Assembly (NCBI GenBank): GCA_035537875.1
Contig: DATLLJ010000043.1
Coordinates: 34,990-98,989 of the forward strand
Direction: 5' to 3'
DNA length: 64,000 nucleotides
Origin: DATLLJ01 sp035537875
Lineage (GTDB): Bacteria > Acidobacteriota > Vicinamibacteria > Vicinamibacterales > CAVVIG01
Shown here: in pieces, positions 39,525-48,480 of the stretch
Layout of the letters: every line of letters begins with the position of its first letter
How positions within the stretch are numbered: position 1 is the first letter of the stretch
Notes under the pieces: model-generated
Database searches by the model: none
Told to the model about the DNA's origin: nothing
Seen by the model: only the letters and a program-made list of their open reading frames with translations
Program-made: the position numbers and the translations under genes

Positions 39525-41354
39525 ATGGGCAAAGTAGTTGGAATCGATCTCGGCACCACAAACAGCCTCGTCGCCTATGTGGCCGACGGTGTCCCCGTCG
39601 TGATCCGCGATCGCACCGGCGACGCCCTGGTGCCGTCCGTGGTGTCCGTCGCGGACGACAGCACCGTCTTCGTCGGCCGTGAAGCCGAACGTCGGCTGCT
39701 GACCGATCCGGCCCGCACGATCTATTCGGTGAAGCGTTTCATGGGCAAGGGGATGCGCGACGTCGGTGACGAGGCGCGACTGTTCCCCTTCAGCCTCGTC
39801 GGCGATCCAGGCGGTATCGTCCGCATCGGCCTGGGGACCCGCGACTTTACCGCTCCGGAGATTTCCGCGTTCATTCTGCGCGAGCTGAAACATCGCGCCG
39901 AGGCGCATTTCGCCGCTCAAGGGGAAATCGATTCCGAGGTGGACCGCGCGGTGATCACCGTGCCGGCGTATTTCAACGATGCGCAGCGGACCGCGACCCG
40001 CGACGCGGGGCGCATCGCCGGGCTCGACGTCCTTCGCATCATCAACGAGCCGACGGCCGCGTCGCTCGCCTATGGGCTGGACAAGCGGCACGCGGGCCTC
40101 ATCGCCGTCTACGATTTCGGGGGCGGGACGTTCGACATTTCCATCTTGCGCGTTGAAGACGGCGTCTTCCAGGTGTTGGCGACCAACGGCGACACTCACC
40201 TTGGCGGTGACGATATCGACCTGTTGTTGATGAAGCAGATCCTGGCTGAGACGAAGAACGCGGGAGCCTCCGGCGCCGAGATCCAGGCCATCCGTCAGGC
40301 GGTCATTCAGGCCAAACTCGATCTGTCTGACCGCGACGAGACCGAAGTCATCGTCGGCACGCACCGGAAGCGGATCGCTCGAGCGGAGTTCGAGTCGGTC
40401 ATTCGTCCCATCGTCGAGCGCACGCTCGAGCCCTGTCGTCAGGCGCTCGTCGATGCCGGCCTGCAGCCATCGCAAATCGACGAGGTGGTGTTGGTGGGCG
40501 GCTCCACGCGCATTCCGCTGGTGCGTCGTCTGGTTGGCGAGCTGTTCGGCAGAACGCCTCATACCGAGCTGAACCCGGATGAGGTGGTGGCGCTCGGTGC
40601 CGCCATTCAAGCCGACATCCTCATGACCGGCAACCGTGAGCTGCTGCTGCTGGACGTCACGCCTCTGTCGCTCGGCATCGAGACAATGGGTGGGGTGATG
40701 TCGAAGATCATCCTGCGGAACTCGACGATTCCGGCGACCGGCAGCGAGATGTTCACCACCTTCGTCGACAACCAGACGGCCGTGGACATTCACGTGCTGC
40801 AGGGCGAACGTGAGCTGGTTGCCGACAACCGTTCGCTCGCCCGGTTCAAGCTGCGCGGCATTCCGGCGATGCCTGCGGGGATGCCCCGGGTCCAGGTGCA
40901 GTTCCAGATCGACGCCAACGGCATCCTCAGCGTGACGGCCCGCGAGCTGCGGACCGATGTGGAACAGACCATCGAGGTCAAGCCGTCGTACGGGTTGACC
41001 GACGACGAAGTCGAGCGGATGCTGCTCGATTCGTTCGAGCATGCCGAGGCCGACTTCGCGGCGCGGTTGCTGATCGAGGCACGGAATGAGGCCGAGACGG
41101 TCATTCGCGCAACCGCGAAGTCACTCAGGTCGCGGGAGTTCGCCGAGATTGCTGAGAGCGAGTTGAAGCCCGGCGAACTGGAGCGGATCGAAGGCGCCCT
41201 CGCCAATGTGACGGCCGTGCTGAACGGACCGGACCGCGAGCTGATTAAAGCGAGGACGCACGATCTCAACGAGGCCACCCAGCACCTGGCCGAAGTGATG
41301 ATGAACCGATCGGTGCAGGCGGCGTTGACGGGGAAGAGCATCGACCGGTTGTAG
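39525..41354 (+). CDS. hscA: Hsp70-family Fe-S chaperone HscA
   Basis: 609 residues. Hsp70 signatures: GIDLGTTNSLVAY, ITVPAYFNDAQRTATRDAGRIAGLDVLRIINEPTAASLAYG, YDFGGGTFDISIL and VVLVGGSTRIPLVRRLV. The substrate domain begins LLLLDVTPLSLGIETMGG. Shorter than DnaK, without the long acidic tail, as expected for HscA. Accepts IscU from HscB and uses ATP to help release the cluster. Confidence 0.92.
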   Translation: MGKVVGIDLGTTNSLVAYVADGVPVVIRDRTGDALVPSVVSVADDSTVFVGREAERRLLTDPARTIYSVKRFMGKGMRDVGDEARLFPFSLVGDPGGIVRIGLGTRDFTAPEISAFILRELKHRAEAHFAAQGEIDSEVDRAVITVPAYFNDAQRTATRDAGRIAGLDVLRIINEPTAASLAYGLDKRHAGLIAVYDFGGGTFDISILRVEDGVFQVLATNGDTHLGGDDIDLLLMKQILAETKNAGASGAEIQAIRQAVIQAKLDLSDRDETEVIVGTHRKRIARAEFESVIRPIVERTLEPCRQALVDAGLQPSQIDEVVLVGGSTRIPLVRRLVGELFGRTPHTELNPDEVVALGAAIQADILMTGNRELLLLDVTPLSLGIETMGGVMSKIILRNSTIPATGSEMFTTFVDNQTAVDIHVLQGERELVADNRSLARFKLRGIPAMPAGMPRVQVQFQIDANGILSVTARELRTDVEQTIEVKPSYGLTDDEVERMLLDSFEHAEADFAARLLIEARNEAETVIRATAKSLRSREFAEIAESELKPGELERIEGALANVTAVLNGPDRELIKARTHDLNEATQHLAEVMMNRSVQAALTGKSIDRL

Positions 41355-41361
41355 GCACCCT

Positions 41362-41742
41362 ATGCCGAGAGTCACCTTCATCATCGACGGCGACGAGCAG
41401 ACCGTCGAGTTCGAGCACGGCAAGCTGCCGTACTCGCACCATGGAAAACCAGAGTCCTTTCTTGACGTCGCCAAGAATTTCGACGTGCCGCTCGAGCATG
41501 CCTGTGGCGGGAGTTGCGCCTGCACGACCTGTCACGTGATTATTCGCGACGGCGAACAGCACCTGAGCGAGATGCAAGACGATGAGGCCGATCGTCTGGA
41601 CACGGCGTGGGGCCTGACGGCCCGCTCCCGCCTGGGCTGCCAGGCGGTGATCAGCGGCGACGTCGTGTGCGAATTGCCTATGTATACCCGCAACTACGTG
41701 CAGGAGGGCGGCGGCATCCAGCTGGGGAAGTCAGGAGGATAG
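41362..41742 (+). CDS. fdx: [2Fe-2S] ferredoxin of the isc system
   Basis: 126 residues. Adrenodoxin-type ferredoxin: cluster ligands C48-x5-C54-x2-C57 in HACGGSCACTTCHV and C93 in RLGCQAV, plus the acidic patch MQDDEADRLD used for partner docking. Begins 7 bp after hscA. Supplies electrons for cluster assembly. The insertion YSHHGKPESF near residue 25 is a little longer than in E. coli Fdx. Confidence 0.92.
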   Translation: MPRVTFIIDGDEQTVEFEHGKLPYSHHGKPESFLDVAKNFDVPLEHACGGSCACTTCHVIIRDGEQHLSEMQDDEADRLDTAWGLTARSRLGCQAVISGDVVCELPMYTRNYVQEGGGIQLGKSGG

Positions 41743-41745
41743 GCT

Positions 41746-41952
41746 GTGAAGTGGACCGACTCCGAGGACATTGCCGTGGCGCTCGTCGAAAAGTATCCCA
41801 GCCTCGATCCGTTGACCGTGCGCTTCACCGACCTGCGGGCGCACGTGCTGGCCCTCGATGGGTTCGACGACGATCCGAAGACGTCGAACGAGCCGAAGCT
41901 CGAGGCGATCCAGATGGCCTGGTACGAGGAATACAAGGACGCCCGGGGATAG
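41746..41952 (+). CDS. iscX: IscX (YfhJ) protein
   Basis: 68 residues: KWTDSEDIAVALVEKYPSLDPLTVRFTDLRAHVLALDGFDDDP, then EAIQMAWYEEYKD, an almost standard IscX. Small acidic protein that binds IscS and ferrous iron and modulates cluster assembly. GTG start 3 bp after fdx. Final recognisable gene of the isc operon. Confidence 0.92.
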   Translation: MKWTDSEDIAVALVEKYPSLDPLTVRFTDLRAHVLALDGFDDDPKTSNEPKLEAIQMAWYEEYKDARG

Positions 41953-42447
41953 ATGGACGTTCGTGGTCTGTTGCGGCCGGGCATGCGGGTCTATCTCATC
42001 CCGCTCGCAGCGGGAGTGGCGCTCGCGATCAGCACGTTTCTGCCGTGGGTAGTCGTTGGCGGGGTGCCTTCAGGTGGCCTTCCGGATATTGCGGCGCTGT
42101 GGGTCCTCAGTCTGGGTGCCCTGTCGGTCCTGCTCGCCACGCTCAGCCTGATCACTCGCAAGAATTCACGCCATCCACTTCTCGTGGTGGGGCTGGCAGC
42201 CCTCGGCATCACATACCTCTCGTTTCGGATTATGCCCCGGCTGGCCGGCGAACACGCGCTGACCGTGTCCCAGGCGTTGGCAATCGTGGAGAACCGGCCG
42301 GTGGGATCTCCTCCGCCCGCCGTGGTTGGAGCCGGACTTTACCTGGGCCTCGTAGCCTCTGCCGTGATCGTCGCGTTCGGCCTCACTATAGTGATCAAGC
42401 GGGCATCGACCCCGTACGTCGTCGTTGATCCGGACGACGATGTATGA
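41953..42447 (+). CDS. Hypothetical four-helix membrane protein
   Basis: 164 residues with about four membrane segments (VYLIPLAAGVALAISTFLPWVVV; AALWVLSLGALSVLLATLSLI; HPLLVVGLAALGITYLSFRI; GAGLYLGLVASAVIVAFGLTIVI). The ATG directly abuts the iscX stop, so it is probably translated with the isc operon. No family recognised. Confidence 0.6.
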   Translation: MDVRGLLRPGMRVYLIPLAAGVALAISTFLPWVVVGGVPSGGLPDIAALWVLSLGALSVLLATLSLITRKNSRHPLLVVGLAALGITYLSFRIMPRLAGEHALTVSQALAIVENRPVGSPPPAVVGAGLYLGLVASAVIVAFGLTIVIKRASTPYVVVDPDDDV

Positions 42448-42468
42448 CGTCTAATAGAGCTGACGACG

Positions 42469-43710
42469 GTGAGTGACCTCAAAGACGATCTGGCTGCCCT
42501 GCGCATTCAGCGCGAGCCCGAACGGCCAGGCCTGGGCCGCTGGCTCGGCTGGATCGCGCTCGCCGTGCTGCTGGTTGGCGGTGGCGCCGCCGCCTGGGCC
42601 TGGACGACACGCGAGCGCACGATCGAGGTGGAGGCCGTGTCGGTGACCGAGCGCCCCGTCGGCGCGCAGGCTTCTGTACTGAACGCGTCGGGTTACGTCA
42701 CCGCCAGACGCCGTGCCACCGTGTCCTCGAAGATCACCGGGAAGGTGATTGAGGTGAACGTCGAGGAAGGGATGGCCGTTCGAGAGGGTCAGGTGCTCGC
42801 GCGGCTCGACGACTCGACGCCCCGCGCCGCGTTGGCGCTGTCGATGGCTCAGGCCGAGTCGGCACGCAAGGCCGTGACGGAGAATGAAGTGCGCCTCGCT
42901 CAGGCCAGGCTGACGCTGGGACGGATGATGGCGCTCCAGAAACAGGGCATTGCCACACAGGCGGATGTCGATCAAGCGAAGGCGGAGGCAGACAGCATCG
43001 ACGCGCGGATCCTTGCTCTGCGCGAGCAGGTCAACGTGGCCGAACGCCAGATTGCGCTGCAACAGACCGACTTGGACAACACGATTATCCGGGCGCCGTT
43101 TGGCGGCATTGCGATCTCGAAGGATGCGCAGCCTGGAGAAATGGTCTCGCCGGTCTCCGCAGGTGGCGGTTTCACGCGAACGGGCATCTGCACGATCGTC
43201 GACATGAAGTCGCTCGAGATCGAAGTGGATGTCAACGAAAGCTACCTCAATCGGGTGCAACCGAAGCAGGCGGTGTCGGCGGTGCTCGACGCCTACCCCG
43301 ACTGGCAGATTCCCGGCCATGTCATCACGTTGGTGCCGGCGGCCGATCGACAGAAGGCGACGGTGCTTGTCCGGATAGGGTTCGAGCAGCTCGATCCGCG
43401 CATCCTGCCCGACATGGGCGTGAAGGTCACATTTCTCCGCGACGATCGCCATGCCGGCGCTGCGGCGGATGTCGCGTCGGCGCGACCCATGACGCTCGTG
43501 CCGAAAGGCGCGATCCGGATGGACGACGTCAGCAGCTATCTGTTCGTCGTCGGTGGTCCGGAGGGCAACGTGGTCACGAGGAAGACCGTCAAGGTGGGGG
43601 ACACCGATGGTGATCGCGTCGAGGTCCTCGGCGACGTTCGAACCGGCGATCGCGTGGTCGTGAGCCCGCCGCCAGAGCTCGCTGATGGCGCCAGGGTGGC
43701 GGTGCGATGA
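42469..43710 (+). CDS. Periplasmic adaptor (HlyD/MacA-like) of an ABC exporter
   Basis: 413 residues. One N-terminal membrane helix (~24-47) is followed by a lipoyl/barrel-sandwich domain (YVTARRRATVSSKITGKVIEVNVEEGMAVREGQVLARLDD), a coiled-coil hairpin (ALSMAQAESARKAVTENEVRLAQARLTLGRM) and beta-barrel domains. Links an inner-membrane transporter to the outer membrane. Its stop overlaps the next ATPase start (ATGA). GTG start. First gene of a four-gene operon, 43707-46742 encoding the transporter. Confidence 0.85.
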   Translation: MSDLKDDLAALRIQREPERPGLGRWLGWIALAVLLVGGGAAAWAWTTRERTIEVEAVSVTERPVGAQASVLNASGYVTARRRATVSSKITGKVIEVNVEEGMAVREGQVLARLDDSTPRAALALSMAQAESARKAVTENEVRLAQARLTLGRMMALQKQGIATQADVDQAKAEADSIDARILALREQVNVAERQIALQQTDLDNTIIRAPFGGIAISKDAQPGEMVSPVSAGGGFTRTGICTIVDMKSLEIEVDVNESYLNRVQPKQAVSAVLDAYPDWQIPGHVITLVPAADRQKATVLVRIGFEQLDPRILPDMGVKVTFLRDDRHAGAAADVASARPMTLVPKGAIRMDDVSSYLFVVGGPEGNVVTRKTVKVGDTDGDRVEVLGDVRTGDRVVVSPPPELADGARVAVR

Positions 43711-44402
43711 GCGTGCTCGTCAACATCAAGGACGTGCAGAAGCATTTCACCAGGGGCAGCGAGCGTATCGAGGTGCTGAAGGGGGTGAACCTGCAGATCC
43801 CTCAAGGCGATTTTCTCGCCCTGATGGGCCCATCCGGTTCCGGCAAGACGACGCTGCTCAACCTGATGGGTGGATTGGACACGCCGACGGGCGGGTCGGT
43901 CGAAGTCGGCGGTGTGCGCATCGATCAGCTGAGCGGAAGCAGCCTGTCCCGATGGCGTTCGCAGAACATCGGCTTCGTCTTCCAGCTCTACAACCTGCTT
44001 CCCGTGCTCACAGCCGAGCGCAACGTGGAGCTGCCGCTGCTGTTGACGAAGCTGTCCAAGAGCGAGCGACGCAAGCGCGCCGGCATCGCGCTCAAGGTGG
44101 TCGGTCTGGCGGACCGCGCGGATCATTACCCGCGCCAGTTGTCAGGTGGTCAGGAACAGCGGGTCGGCATCGCCCGCGCGATCGTGATTGATCCCACGCT
44201 CCTGCTCTGCGACGAGCCGACAGGCGATCTGGATCGGAAGGCTGGCGACGAAATTCTGGAGCTGCTTCAGACGCTCAATCAAGAGCACGGGAAGACCATC
44301 GTCATGGTCACCCACGATCCGCACGCTGCCGAGCGCGCGCGCCGCACGCTGCACCTGGACAAAGGCGTCTTGACAGAGGCGACAGAGGCGCAGATGGCAT
44401 GA
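43707..44402 (+). CDS. ABC transporter ATP-binding protein (MacB/LolD type)
   Basis: 231 residues. Walker A GPSGSGKTT (41-49), Q-loop region FVFQLYNLLPVLTAERNVELPLLL, ABC signature LSGGQEQRVGIAR, Walker B LLLCDEPTGDLD, switch His in MVTHDPHAAERA. The LLPVLTA..NVELPLL pattern is that of the LolD/MacB family, which powers lipoprotein release or efflux by mechanotransmission. Overlaps both neighbours by 4 bp. Confidence 0.92.
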   Translation: MSVLVNIKDVQKHFTRGSERIEVLKGVNLQIPQGDFLALMGPSGSGKTTLLNLMGGLDTPTGGSVEVGGVRIDQLSGSSLSRWRSQNIGFVFQLYNLLPVLTAERNVELPLLLTKLSKSERRKRAGIALKVVGLADRADHYPRQLSGGQEQRVGIARAIVIDPTLLLCDEPTGDLDRKAGDEILELLQTLNQEHGKTIVMVTHDPHAAERARRTLHLDKGVLTEATEAQMA

Positions 44403-45550
44403 AGTTCCTGTCGCTCGTGTGGAAGAACATGTGGCGCCGGAAGCTCAGGACCGTCTTCACGCTCCTGTCGATTTTCGTCGCGTTCGTGCTGTTCGGCTTC
44501 CTGATGACCATTCGCACGGCGTTCACGTTCGGCGTGGACATCGCCGGGCTGGACCGCCTCGTGCTGATCCACAAGATCAGTCTGATCATGCCGCTGCCGA
44601 TTGCGTACGAAACGCGGCTCGAGAGCGTGCCGGGCGTGGAACTGGTCTCGCACCAGACCTGGTTTGGCGGTGTCTATCAGGATCCGTCGAACTTCTTCGC
44701 GCAGATGGCGGTGGATCCTGAGTCGTTTCTCAAGATCTATCCGGAGTTCAAGCTCCCTCCGGATCGGGTCAAAGCATGGCTCGGCGACCGGCAGGGAGCC
44801 GTGGTCGGCAAGGATCTGGCGGAGCGATTCGGCTGGAAGATCGGCGACCGCATTCCCATCCGTGCCACGATCTGGCAGCCGAAAACGGGCGGACAGACCT
44901 GGGAGTTCAACATCGACGGCATTTACGACGGCGATGATGGCGTGGACAAGACGCAGTTCTTCTTTCGTTACGACTACCTCGACGAGAACCGGTCTGGTGG
45001 CAACGGGCTCGTCGGTTGGTACGTGGTGAAGATTCAGGATCCGTCACGGGCCGTCGCGCTCGCGCACACCTTCGACGAGATGTTCGCCAACTCCTCGGCC
45101 GAAACGAAGACGACCACCGAAAAAGGCTTCGTGGAAGGGTTTGCCAAACAGATCGGCGACATCGGCGCCATCATGATCGCGATCGTCACGGCGGTGCTGT
45201 TCAACATCCTGCTGATTGCAGCCAGCACGATGGCGCAGTCAGTGCGCGAACGGACCAGCGAGCTTGCGGTCCTCAAGACGCTCGGCTTCACCGACCGTCT
45301 GATTCTCATGCTCGTGCTCGCAGAATCGCTGTTCATTGCGCTGGTGGGCGGCGCCCTGGGCCTTGGCGTCGCGTGGTTGTTCGTTCAGAACGGCGATCCC
45401 ACCGGCGGCATGCTGCCGATCTTCGTTCTGCCGGCGCGCGACGTAGCGATCGGCATCGGATTGATGGTGCTGATGGGAGTGCTCGCAGGCCTGACGCCCG
45501 CTGTGGCCGCGATGCGGCTGCGGATCACTGACGCGCTGAGGAGAAGCTGA
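44399..45550 (+). CDS. ABC transporter permease, MacB/FtsX type (1)
   Basis: 383 residues. One membrane helix at the N-terminus (VFTLLSIFVAFVLFGFLMTIRTA), a ~230-residue periplasmic domain, then three C-terminal helices with the FtsX block IVTAVLFNILLIAASTMAQSVRERTSELAVLKTLGFTDRLILMLVLAESLF. It pairs with the second permease as a heterodimer. Substrate unknown. Confidence 0.88.
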   Translation: MKFLSLVWKNMWRRKLRTVFTLLSIFVAFVLFGFLMTIRTAFTFGVDIAGLDRLVLIHKISLIMPLPIAYETRLESVPGVELVSHQTWFGGVYQDPSNFFAQMAVDPESFLKIYPEFKLPPDRVKAWLGDRQGAVVGKDLAERFGWKIGDRIPIRATIWQPKTGGQTWEFNIDGIYDGDDGVDKTQFFFRYDYLDENRSGGNGLVGWYVVKIQDPSRAVALAHTFDEMFANSSAETKTTTEKGFVEGFAKQIGDIGAIMIAIVTAVLFNILLIAASTMAQSVRERTSELAVLKTLGFTDRLILMLVLAESLFIALVGGALGLGVAWLFVQNGDPTGGMLPIFVLPARDVAIGIGLMVLMGVLAGLTPAVAAMRLRITDALRRS

Positions 45551-45551
45551 C

Positions 45552-46742
45552 GTGCGCTGGTTGTCCCAGACGCTGGCCGTGATGGCGCTCAACTTCCGGA
45601 CCATCCCGCAGCGGCTGAGCTCGTCGGCGGTCGCCATCGTGGGGATCGCTGGTGTCGTCGTCGTCTTCCTGTCGGTGTTGTCGATCGCGGCGGGCTTTTC
45701 AGCCGCCATGACCCAATCGGGGTCTCCGCGCCGGGCGCTCGTCATGCGGAGCGGCGCTGATAGTGAGATGACGAGCGGCCTGGGCGGGCCTGAAGTGGAC
45801 ATCATCAAGCAGGCGCCCGGCATGCAGCGAGACGGGCAGACCGCGCTCGCCTCTGCCGAGCTCTACGTGATTATCGATTTGCCGAAGAAGTCGTCTCCGG
45901 AGGCCCCGGCCAACGTGCCGATGCGCGGCATCGAGCCGACCGGGATTCGCGTCCGCGAGGAGGTCTCGATCACGCAAGGACGCATGCTCGAATTCGGCAC
46001 GAACCAGGTGATCGTCGGACGCGGTGCGAACGCGCAGTTCGTCGGCCTGGACGTGGGCGACACGATCGTGTCAGGGGAAAACCGCTGGCAGGTCGTGGGC
46101 GTCTTCGAGGCGGATGGCGGCGTGGCCGAATCGGAGATCTGGGGAGACTCGCGAGCGCTGCAGGGCGCGTACCGGCGCGGCAATTCCTACCAGTCCGTGC
46201 TCGTCAGTCTGGACTCGGCGGATTCGCTCTCGACATTCACCGATTGGTTGACCTCGAATCCCGCCGTGAACGTCATGGTGCGGCGCGAGAACGAGTACTA
46301 CGCGGGTCAATCGCAGGCCTTGACGACGCTGATTCGCACGATCGGCTTCGGCATAGCGGGGCTCATGGGCATCGGGGCCGTCTTCGGGGCCATTCTGACG
46401 ATGTACACCGCTGTAGCAACGCGGGCGCGTGAAATCGCGACGCTGCGCGCGCTCGGATTCAACACCCTGTCGGTTCTGGTATCGGTGCTCGCCGAATCGC
46501 TGGTGCTCGGCGCGATCGGCGGTCTCATCGGCGGGGTAGCGGCGTATCTCGCGTTCAATGGGTATCAGACATCGACGATGAACTTCCAGACCTTCAGCCA
46601 GGTGGCGTTTGCCTTCGCGGTCACGCCCTCGCTGCTCGCGCAGGGGCTGACCTACGCGCTCGTCATGGGCTTGATCGGTGGCCTCTTACCCGCCATTCGA
46701 GCCGCACGCCTTCCGATCTCGTCAGCGCTCCGCGAGCTCTGA
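45552..46742 (+). CDS. ABC transporter permease, MacB/FtsX type (2)
   Basis: 396 residues with the same topology: N-terminal helix (SSAVAIVGIAGVVVVFLSVLSIAAGF), periplasmic domain, and C-terminal helices with ILTMYTAVATRAREIATLRALGFNTLSVLVSVLAESLVLGAIGGLIGG. Starts 1 bp after the first permease. Two different FtsX-type permeases with one ATPase and one adaptor point to an exporter acting on periplasmic or membrane substrates. Confidence 0.88.
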   Translation: MRWLSQTLAVMALNFRTIPQRLSSSAVAIVGIAGVVVVFLSVLSIAAGFSAAMTQSGSPRRALVMRSGADSEMTSGLGGPEVDIIKQAPGMQRDGQTALASAELYVIIDLPKKSSPEAPANVPMRGIEPTGIRVREEVSITQGRMLEFGTNQVIVGRGANAQFVGLDVGDTIVSGENRWQVVGVFEADGGVAESEIWGDSRALQGAYRRGNSYQSVLVSLDSADSLSTFTDWLTSNPAVNVMVRRENEYYAGQSQALTTLIRTIGFGIAGLMGIGAVFGAILTMYTAVATRAREIATLRALGFNTLSVLVSVLAESLVLGAIGGLIGGVAAYLAFNGYQTSTMNFQTFSQVAFAFAVTPSLLAQGLTYALVMGLIGGLLPAIRAARLPISSALREL

Positions 46743-46757
46743 GAACACCGAGCACCT

Positions 46758-47591
46758 ATGAAGATCCATCTCGCCCACAGCCCCGACTCCGATGACGCCT
46801 TCATGTTTTACGGCCTCGCCAGCGGCAAGGTCGCGTCGGACGGGTTCGAGCTGGAGCATGTACTTGCCGATATCGAAACGCTCAATCGTGCCGCGTTCGA
46901 GGGGCGGTACGAGGTCACGGCCGTATCGTTTCATGCATACGCGCATTTGACGGACCGATATGTCCTGCTTCCGCACGGCGCCAGCATGGGCGACCGCTAC
47001 GGTCCGGTCGTCGTGACGAAACGGGACGGGCCCAGATCGCTGAAGGGCGTGCAGGTCGGTGTGCCGGGCGAGATGACGACCGCGTTCCTGACCCTGCGGC
47101 TCTACGACCCAAGTGTGGAGTACGTGGTCATGCCGTTCGATCGGATTCAGGAGGCCGTCCACAGCGGTGAGATCGCCGCCGGCCTGCTGATTCACGAAGG
47201 CCAGGTCACGTATGAGGAGGAGGGCTTGCGAAAGCTCGTCGATCTCGGCGAGTGGTGGGCCGACCGAACCGGCGGGCTGCCGCTGCCCCTCGGCGGCAAC
47301 GTCATCAGGCGCGATCTCGGCGAGGCCACAATCGCTCGGCTTTCGGGACTCCTTCACGACAGCATCGCCTTCGGCCTCGCGCACCGGGATGAGGCCGTGC
47401 GGTATGCGATGCAGTTCGGCCGCGGGCTCGACGAGGGGCTGACCGATCGGTTCGTCGGGATGTACGTCAACGACCTGACGCTCGACTACGGAACCCGCGG
47501 GCGCGCGGCGGTGCAGCGCCTGCTCGGTGACGCCCAAAGTGCCGGGCTGCTGCCGAAACCTGTCAGCGTCGAGTTTGTTCACGTGAATTGA
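46758..47591 (+). CDS. mqnD: 1,4-dihydroxy-6-naphthoate synthase-like protein
   Basis: 277 residues of the MqnA/MqnD periplasmic-binding-like fold. The start MKIHLAHSPDSDDAFMFYGLASGKV matches MqnD (family SPCPNDTFMFYAL), and YEVTAVSFHAYAHLTDRYVLLPHGASMGDRYGPVVVTK is the second block. MqnD makes 1,4-dihydroxy-6-naphthoate late in the futalosine menaquinone pathway. mqnE lies 6 kb away and a UbiE/MenG gene is at 27 kb; mqnA, mqnB and mqnC are not in the window. MqnA is a less likely alternative. Confidence 0.82.
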   Translation: MKIHLAHSPDSDDAFMFYGLASGKVASDGFELEHVLADIETLNRAAFEGRYEVTAVSFHAYAHLTDRYVLLPHGASMGDRYGPVVVTKRDGPRSLKGVQVGVPGEMTTAFLTLRLYDPSVEYVVMPFDRIQEAVHSGEIAAGLLIHEGQVTYEEEGLRKLVDLGEWWADRTGGLPLPLGGNVIRRDLGEATIARLSGLLHDSIAFGLAHRDEAVRYAMQFGRGLDEGLTDRFVGMYVNDLTLDYGTRGRAAVQRLLGDAQSAGLLPKPVSVEFVHVN

Positions 47592-47692
47592 GTCATCTGG
47601 TCATCTGGTCATCTGGTCATTGATTGGAGGATTGAGTGGAAAATCGGTCCAATCAAATGACCAGATGACTGGATGACTTGACCAGATGTGAT
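47592..47692. repeat. Intergenic inverted repeat of TGGTCATC 8-mers (after mqnD)
   Basis: The left arm (47594-47627) is CATCTGGT repeated with an exact 8 bp period for over three units, then CATTGATTGG. The right arm (47649-47688) is its reverse complement with small insertions. A stable imperfect hairpin about 95 nt long is possible between the mqnD stop and the convergent BtuF-like gene. The right arm runs into that gene and encodes its last residues. It could serve as a bidirectional terminator. Confidence 0.75.
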
Positions 47693-48480
47693 TGGGCCAG
47701 GATGTCGTGAATCTGGCGCACACCATCGGTCAGCGCCGCTGGTCCCGGCTGCAGGATGTAGGCTGATCTCACTTCGAAGATTCGATCGTTGACGATCGCG
47801 CTGATCGCCCCCCAGCCTGGACGCTGACGGATGCGGGCGGGCTGAACCTTCTTCCCGCACCACGACGCCAGCACGAACTCCGGATTACGTCGAACGACGT
47901 CCAGGGGATCGACGATCCGATCGCGCGCAAGACGGGCGCCGGCCAGCTCGGGAAAAATCGGTACGCCGCCTGCAATCTCCACAAGCTCCTCGACCCACCG
48001 GATTCCTGATATCAGAGGCTCGTCCCACTCCTCGAAGAAGACCCGCGGGCGGCTGGCGAAACGCGAGGCCGATCGCCGAATCTGCTCGAGGCCCTCGTTG
48101 AGTCTGTCGGCCAGCTGCTCGGCCTCGCCCTGGCACCCGACGAGGCCGCCGACCATTCGAACCATCTGCAGGATCTCGGCGACCGAGCGCTGGTTGAATG
48201 TCAACACCGCGATGCCGCGCCTCACGAGCTCAGCCGAAAGATCGGCCTGCAGATCCGAGAAGGCGAGCACGAGGTCGGGCTCGAGCGCGACGATCTTGTC
48301 GAATCTGGCGCTGGTGAATGCCGAAATCCGCGGTTTCTGTCTCGCTTCCGGAGGTCTGACCGTATAGCCCGAGACGCCGACGATACGGTCACCTTGTCCC
48401 AGAAGATACAGGGTTTCCGTGGTCTCCTCGGTAAGACACACGATGCGGCTGGGGAATTTGTTCATGCCCCAATTCTTCAT
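47653..48480 (-). CDS. Cobalamin-binding-like protein (BtuF family) without signal peptide
   Basis: 275 residues. Class III solute-binding fold: RIVCLTEETTETLYLLGQGDRIVGVSGYTVRPP, ISAFTSARFDKIVALEPDLVLAFSDLQADL, VFFEEWDEPLISGIRWVEELVEIAGG. The ATG at 48480 overlaps the upstream DUF71 stop (ATGA) and leaves no signal sequence or lipobox, so the protein is probably cytoplasmic. That is unusual for this fold, and it is the last gene of the B12 operon. Its C-terminal residues (QSHLVKSSSHLVI) are encoded by the 47.6 kb repeat. Confidence 0.8.
   Translation of the reverse strand: MKNWGMNKFPSRIVCLTEETTETLYLLGQGDRIVGVSGYTVRPPEARQKPRISAFTSARFDKIVALEPDLVLAFSDLQADLSAELVRRGIAVLTFNQRSVAEILQMVRMVGGLVGCQGEAEQLADRLNEGLEQIRRSASRFASRPRVFFEEWDEPLISGIRWVEELVEIAGGVPIFPELAGARLARDRIVDPLDVVRRNPEFVLASWCGKKVQPARIRQRPGWGAISAIVNDRIFEVRSAYILQPGPAALTDGVRQIHDILAQSHLVKSSSHLVI

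Noticed and set aside
39432..41042. A 536-codon frame opposite hscA
   Set aside because: Antisense shadow of a well-conserved Hsp70 gene; no domain is visible in it.
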